DNA from: JBGPYB01 sp041493035
GTDB taxonomy: Bacteria > Acidobacteriota > Vicinamibacteria > Fen-336
Direction of reading: 5' to 3'
Assembly (NCBI GenBank): GCA_041493035.1
Contig: JBGPYB010000039.1
Coordinates: 1-31,113, forward strand
Length of the DNA: 31,113 nucleotides
In this document: piece after piece, positions 28,484 to 31,113 of the stretch
Position numbering within the stretch: the first letter of the stretch is position 1
How the letters are laid out: the number at the start of each line of letters is the position of its first letter
Position numbers and translations under genes: made by a program
Notes under the pieces: model-generated
Told to the model about the DNA's origin: nothing
Databases searched by the model: none
What the model saw: the letters and a program-made list of their open reading frames with translations, nothing else

Positions 28484-28582
28484 TCAGTACGTCCAGGCAT
28501 TCAGCAGCAACCGCTTCGTCGAGGCGCCGATCGGGCCGGGGACGATCCCAACCCAGCACCGCCGGCCGCTAACGTGATGGAG
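28484..28582 (-). pseudogene. Remnant related to the segment at 29904-30134
   Basis: On the minus strand this stretch encodes VQLHHVSGRRCWVG, IVPGPIGASTKRLLL, then NAWTY and a stop, resembling QVVHVGGRLCWLDV, IPGPIGATIKRMM in the second segment. A 20-base identical core lies at 28523-28542 and 29967-29986. Similarity stops upstream, and the frame has no plausible start near. Most likely the tail of a duplicated gene that has lost its front part. Original function unknown. Confidence 0.45.
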
Positions 28583-28671
28583 TTGGACGGCCGAGAATCC
28601 CCAACCCCCGCCGCCGTCGAGCAGTACACTGGCCGAACGTCGGAACGTCGACCGAACAGGGGAGATCCGCG

Positions 28672-29103
28672 ATGCTCTCAGCAGGGAAGCGAAAGCTGGC
28701 ACTGGTGGGCGTTGCGGCCTGCATAGCCTCCATCGGTCTTGCTTGGGTCGTTGTACGGCGCCCTGCTGCGATCCCGGTGTACGCGATCCCGATGCTCCCG
28801 TCGCCCCGATCTCAAAAAATGTCGGCCTGGGAGCGTGCCTGCATAAAGGCGGCCAACGACGCCGACCACGGTCACCAGGACGGAATGTACTGCTACAACG
28901 AGTCACGCAACACCTGTCTATATTCAGGCTCCGTCGAGGGTTTCGGGCAGCAACCGCGACGCTTCGTAGTACGAGACCTCCTCGCCAAAAGGGACCTGGC
29001 AACCTACGTGTACTCGGACGATCTCTCCCTCCACAAATTCCTAAAAGAAGAGGAGCAACTGCTCCAGTTCACGCCCTGCCACCGCTTCCTCTATGTACTC
29101 TAG
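28672..29103 (+). CDS. Hypothetical exported or membrane-anchored protein
   Basis: A 143-residue protein with a basic N-terminus (MLSAGKRK) and one hydrophobic segment (about 9-27, LALVGVAACIASIGLAWVVV), probably a signal peptide or an anchor. The remainder is hydrophilic with five Cys (57, 74, 81 and others) and aromatic-rich stretches such as GMYCYNESRNTCLYSGSVEG, with a short AT-richer tail ending FTPCHRFLYVL. AGGGGAGA lies about 7 bases before the ATG. Paired Cys suggest disulfides outside the cytoplasm. I do not recognise the family. Base composition is lower in GC than upstream genes, fitting the accessory character of this end. Confidence 0.55.
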   Translation: MLSAGKRKLALVGVAACIASIGLAWVVVRRPAAIPVYAIPMLPSPRSQKMSAWERACIKAANDADHGHQDGMYCYNESRNTCLYSGSVEGFGQQPRRFVVRDLLAKRDLATYVYSDDLSLHKFLKEEEQLLQFTPCHRFLYVL

Positions 29104-29246
29104 GACGCCCGAGCCGTAGACGAGTTCCTCCCTGAGCTGCTCCGGAGTCGACGCACCCGCTGGCAGTTCACGCCCACCGACTCCTACCGCGCCGGATGCG
29201 TGTGCGGTTCAGGCTGCTGCCGCGACGTCGTGGCGCCGATCTGGGG

Positions 29247-29879
29247 CTATGGCCCCCAAACGCACTTGCCAGCCCGGCAGTGACCGAAACCGCTCCCCAT
29301 GTCTGTCCCGGGAGTAGGACACGACGTGCCGTCCGGCAGATCGGCGCCATCGAATGTTGTGCAGCCACATCGTTGTCGGTCGGATGGCTCATCCGTACAG
29401 GCGAAGCAGTATTCGGTGGCGTCGTCGTAGCACACTCCATTTCTGGCACAGCGGCGCTCGCCCGGCGTACACGCGTCCCTGCAAGCAGCATGGAAGGTTA
29501 CCCAATGAGCAGACCCTATAGGCGGCGTAAAGACCTCGTCGAAGCTCAGCCGAAACGTCGCGCCAGGCAGAATACGGACCCGGTCCGATGCACCGATGAG
29601 GCCGGCGACCCTGCCTTGAACGCGTACCCCAATTCGTTGGTCCACTGGAGCGAAGTCTTCTGAGCTGATCAATAGAGGGTTCTTGGCCGTGAGATCCGGG
29701 GTCATGGACGATGCGGTCCGCGTCAACGCAATGAGGTCAGACGCGGCCTTGACCTCTTTCAGGGGACCACACTCTTTCGCCAGCGTGACGCCAGAGGAGG
29801 CGGAGTCTCGGGTGCAGCCCGAGGACAGCAGTTGGGAAGAACACAACACCGCCACGGTGAGTCTTAGCGGCTGTCGCAT
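29247..29879 (-). CDS. Cysteine-rich putative lipoprotein
   Basis: A 210-residue protein. The N-terminus MRQPLRLTVAVLCSSQLLSS-GC is a lipoprotein-type signal with lipidation Cys at 22. The middle (about 78-130) looks like a beta-rich domain (RIGVRVQGRVAGLIGASDRV, RILPGATFRLSFDEVF). From 133 to 206 there are eleven Cys (133, 137, 144, 150, 158, 161, 171, 173, 187, 201, 206), with CTPGERRCARNGVCYDD and CFACTDEPSDRQRCGC, a disulfide-rich module like those in secreted myxobacterial or metazoan repeats. GGAGGCGGC lies just before the ATG. Probably anchored in the outer membrane or exposed to the periplasm. Family not recognised. Confidence 0.7.
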   Translation of the reverse strand: MRQPLRLTVAVLCSSQLLSSGCTRDSASSGVTLAKECGPLKEVKAASDLIALTRTASSMTPDLTAKNPLLISSEDFAPVDQRIGVRVQGRVAGLIGASDRVRILPGATFRLSFDEVFTPPIGSAHWVTFHAACRDACTPGERRCARNGVCYDDATEYCFACTDEPSDRQRCGCTTFDGADLPDGTSCPTPGTDMGSGFGHCRAGKCVWGP

Positions 29880-29903
29880 TTGCCGCCTCCAGTGCGGAGT
29901 AGC

Positions 29904-30134
29904 CTACCCCATCGAATCGGGCAGGGGTTGGCTCACAATCGGGAGCGGCATCATCCGCTTGATCGTGGCGCCGATCGGGCCGGGGATCACGTCGAGCCAA
30001 CATAGCCGGCCGCCGACGTGGACCACCTGAAGGTTGTGCGCATGCGGGCTGTCGCGGTTCATCCTCGCGACGGCGACGAGGACGTCGACGTCGCGGCCGC
30101 CGCAGAACCTAGCAAGGGAGCTTCGGGCCGAGGT
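29904..30134 (-). pseudogene. Possible gene remnant, paralogous to 28484-28582
   Basis: An open minus-strand frame of 76 codons without a start at its 5' end. It reads SLARFCGRDVDVLVAVARMN, RDSPHAHNLQVVHVGG, RLCWLDVIPGPIGA, TIKRMMPLPIV and ends at TAG. A shorter version from ATG at 30062 would make 52 residues. The residues look like real protein, and part of it matches the remnant 1.4 kb to the left, so it is probably the surviving 3' part of a duplicated gene. Function unknown. Confidence 0.4.
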
Positions 30135-30229
30135 TCATGGGGCCGAGTGTGGCGCCGGCGGGTGGCCGGGGAAGGTCAAGGCGGGGAAGAGGAGCACTCG
30201 TCGAGTTCCTCGCGCACGAACGAGCAGAC

Positions 30230-30235
30230 TATACT
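30230..30235 (+). promoter_or_regulatory. Putative -10 element (TATACT)
   Basis: TATACT lies 32 bases before the ATG at 30267, the same distance class as before the ferredoxin and zinc-ribbon/receiver genes. No good -35 is visible at 16 to 18 bases upstream. It places the start of the gene at 30267 and not at earlier in-frame codons. Confidence 0.35.
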
Positions 30236-30266
30236 TCCGCGCCTTCATCTGGTGGAGGAATTGGCC

Positions 30267-30548
30267 ATGGTGATTGTCATGGCGGACGAACTCAGGCAAG
30301 CGGGGATGGACGACGCCGAGATCGCACCCTACGAGGCCGCCGTAAAGGTGGCGTGGGCCGAGTTCGTCGCAGAGCGCCCGGACTGGCGGGGGAAGATGAT
30401 GACCCTCAATCTTGGCACCAACGGCCTTCCGTCCATTCGAGTCACGGTCGGCATGAATCCCGTCTTCGCAAGGGCGCAAGGAAGGAGTCCAGCCGAGTTG
30501 GGGACCGCACTCCTCACTGAGCTGCGGGGGCTCGGCGCGCCGCCGTAG
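30267..30548 (+). CDS. Small hypothetical protein
   Basis: A 93-residue protein with GGAGGAA about 8 bases before the ATG, a -10-like box upstream and a strong terminator downstream, so it looks like a complete single-gene unit. The N-terminal part is helical and acidic (DDAEIAPYEAAVKVAWAEF), and the middle has short strands (MMTLNLGTNGLPSIRVTVGM). No signal peptide, metal motif or known family signature is seen. Probably cytoplasmic; function unknown. Confidence 0.6.
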   Translation: MVIVMADELRQAGMDDAEIAPYEAAVKVAWAEFVAERPDWRGKMMTLNLGTNGLPSIRVTVGMNPVFARAQGRSPAELGTALLTELRGLGAPP

Positions 30549-30572
30549 AATCCCGGGGCCTGCGAATCATCA

Positions 30573-30607
30573 GGGGCAGCTCTTCGGGGCCGCCCCTCCT
30601 CGTTTTC
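30573..30607 (+). terminator. Intrinsic terminator with UUCG tetraloop
   Basis: AGGGGC/GCCCCT and an inner GCTC/GGGC stem, separated by an A-C mismatch, close on a TTCG tetraloop. CCTCGTTTT follows. It sits 24 bases after the stop of the 93-residue gene and is the clearest rho-independent terminator in the window. Confidence 0.75.
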
Positions 30608-30634
30608 GCCCCCCTTTCGCCTAGGCGCCTCCAG

Positions 30635-30646
30635 CGACGATCGTCG
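30635..30646. repeat. Perfect 12-bp palindrome
   Basis: CGACGATCGTCG is perfectly self-complementary and lies in the gap between the terminator and the convergent zinc-ribbon gene. It might be a protein-binding site; chance occurrence is also possible in GC-rich DNA. Confidence 0.25.
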
Positions 30647-30693
30647 GCTTGGTCGACTCTCCGGGGCCTTCCCGGGCCATCGTGTGACGCGTC

Positions 30694-30918
30694 CTAGCCC
30701 TCGGCTGGCAGGACCCGATACCTGGTCGGTAAATCGTGGGTCTCGATGTGGCCGTGACAGGCGGGCCCCTGCCCGTCGGCGGGCCGCGCGTGGCCGTCGG
30801 GCGCTCGGGGGCAGTCTATCCGGACCGCGAAGTGCTCAAGCGGGTCAGCCTCGTCGAAGACGACCACGAACCTTAGCTGACAAATGGGGCAGGTGTAGCG
30901 CCGCCGTACTTCGCTCAT
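30694..30918 (-). CDS. Small zinc-ribbon protein (intact copy)
   Basis: A 74-residue protein beginning MSEVRRRYTCPICQLRFVVV, with C10-x2-C13 followed by C36 and C54 (plus H55 and H57) as possible zinc ligands. Other segments are FDEADPLEHFAVRIDCPRAP and HIETHDLPTRYRVLPAEG. The ATG at 30918 has AGGGG directly upstream. It is the intact twin of the frameshifted copy at 27871-28096. Likely a small nucleic-acid- or protein-binding protein; no family name recognised. The purifying pattern (shared start, ribbon and C-terminus in both copies) supports a real gene. Confidence 0.65.
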   Translation of the reverse strand: MSEVRRRYTCPICQLRFVVVFDEADPLEHFAVRIDCPRAPDGHARPADGQGPACHGHIETHDLPTRYRVLPAEG

Positions 30919-31113
30919 CCCCTGCGATTCTACGCGCGTCCCGAGGGGAAGCGGGAAAGGGTGAGTTCCTCTAGCCCTACCTTCGCACCTAGCCAAGTAA
31001 GGTCACGCTGATGAGGGCTCGGGTCATGGGCGAAGTGGGCGAGCGGTCATACATGAAAGAAGAGTTGGAAACCAGCGATCGAGTTCGAAGACCTTTACGG
31101 CTCGGCGTTGCTC
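30919..31113. other. Window end, no supported complete gene
   Basis: After the zinc-ribbon start nothing firm is seen. A plus-strand frame from the ATG at 31011 (MRARVMGEVGERSYMKEELE) stays open to the last base and could be the beginning of a gene, but it is only 34 codons and has no clear ribosome site. Confidence 0.3.

Larger units (their letters stand above)
29880..30266. other. Interval without an intact gene
   Basis: This 387-base stretch holds the minus-strand remnant described separately (29904-30134) and, toward its right end, the -10-like TATACT for the next rightward gene. Nothing else coding is supported. Confidence 0.4.

Noticed and set aside
29196..29663. A plus-strand 155-codon frame opposite the Cys-rich lipoprotein
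   Set aside because: The minus-strand gene has a ribosome site, signal peptide and ordered Cys spacing; the plus frame has none of these.
27871..30918. Direct repeats as ends of a mobile element
   Set aside because: The repeats are explained by duplication of a zinc-ribbon gene; homology stops at the gene limits, and no transposase, integrase or target duplication is visible.

Overview
The window is a GC-rich, densely coded chromosomal segment from a Gram-negative-type bacterium. Outer-membrane proteins (a POTRA/barrel protein and a DUF3187-like barrel), a tripartite RND pump with a periplasmic adaptor and a Cys-rich lipoprotein all imply a diderm envelope. Overlapping start/stop codons (ATGA, GTGA, TTGA, TAGTG), frequent GTG/TTG starts, and small proteins of a type I associate with Acidobacteriota suggest that phylum or a related deep lineage. 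This assignment is inference; recA and gdhA would settle it.

Layout. 1-5512 (minus): an mdtA-mdtB-mdtC-like RND efflux operon, the last gene cut by the window edge. 5597-10490 (plus): a two-cluster ferredoxin, NADP-type glutamate dehydrogenase, and a 985-residue fusion of two receiver-like domains with an isolated PEP-synthase nucleotide-binding domain. 10603-11859: two toxin-antitoxin modules facing each other, hicB with a broken or chimeric hicA, and a mazEF pair with a visible operator. 11966-13051 (minus): recA. 13302-16163 (plus): a C39-like cysteine peptidase translationally coupled to a TPR-POTRA-barrel protein, then a basic-tail protein with a ferredoxin-like (ABM) domain. 16503-17266: a DUF457 membrane protein and a small helical protein. 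17273-19735 (minus): dciA, thiolase and 3-hydroxyacyl-CoA dehydrogenase, all overlapping. 19822-22090 (plus): zinc-ribbon/pseudo-receiver protein, Maf and DUF3187 protein. 22190-24729 (minus): aroA, aroK and a metallophosphoesterase. 24835-25260: a solo anti-sigma-type ATPase. 25273-26880 (minus): an ArnT-type glycosyltransferase, divergent from suhB (26912-27712), which is followed by an unusual tRNA.

From about 27.8 kb to the end the character changes. Genes are small, sparse and of unknown function, with gene duplication and decay: a zinc-ribbon gene is present once intact and once with a one-base frameshift, and two related remnants lie 1.4 kb apart. This looks like an accessory or degenerating tract downstream of a tRNA gene, although I see no integrase or att repeat.

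Functional links: the aro genes serve the shikimate pathway; thiolase plus dehydrogenase form a C4 acyl-CoA (butyrate/PHB-type or beta-oxidation) pair; gdhA and its neighbours bear on nitrogen and redox metabolism. The least conventional items are the class-I-shaped tRNA with a UAA anticodon, the receiver/PEP-synthase-like fusion, the C39 plus TPR-POTRA-barrel pair, the hicA chimera, and the pseudo-receiver with Glu at the phosphorylation site. I saw no CRISPR array, rRNA gene or insertion sequence.
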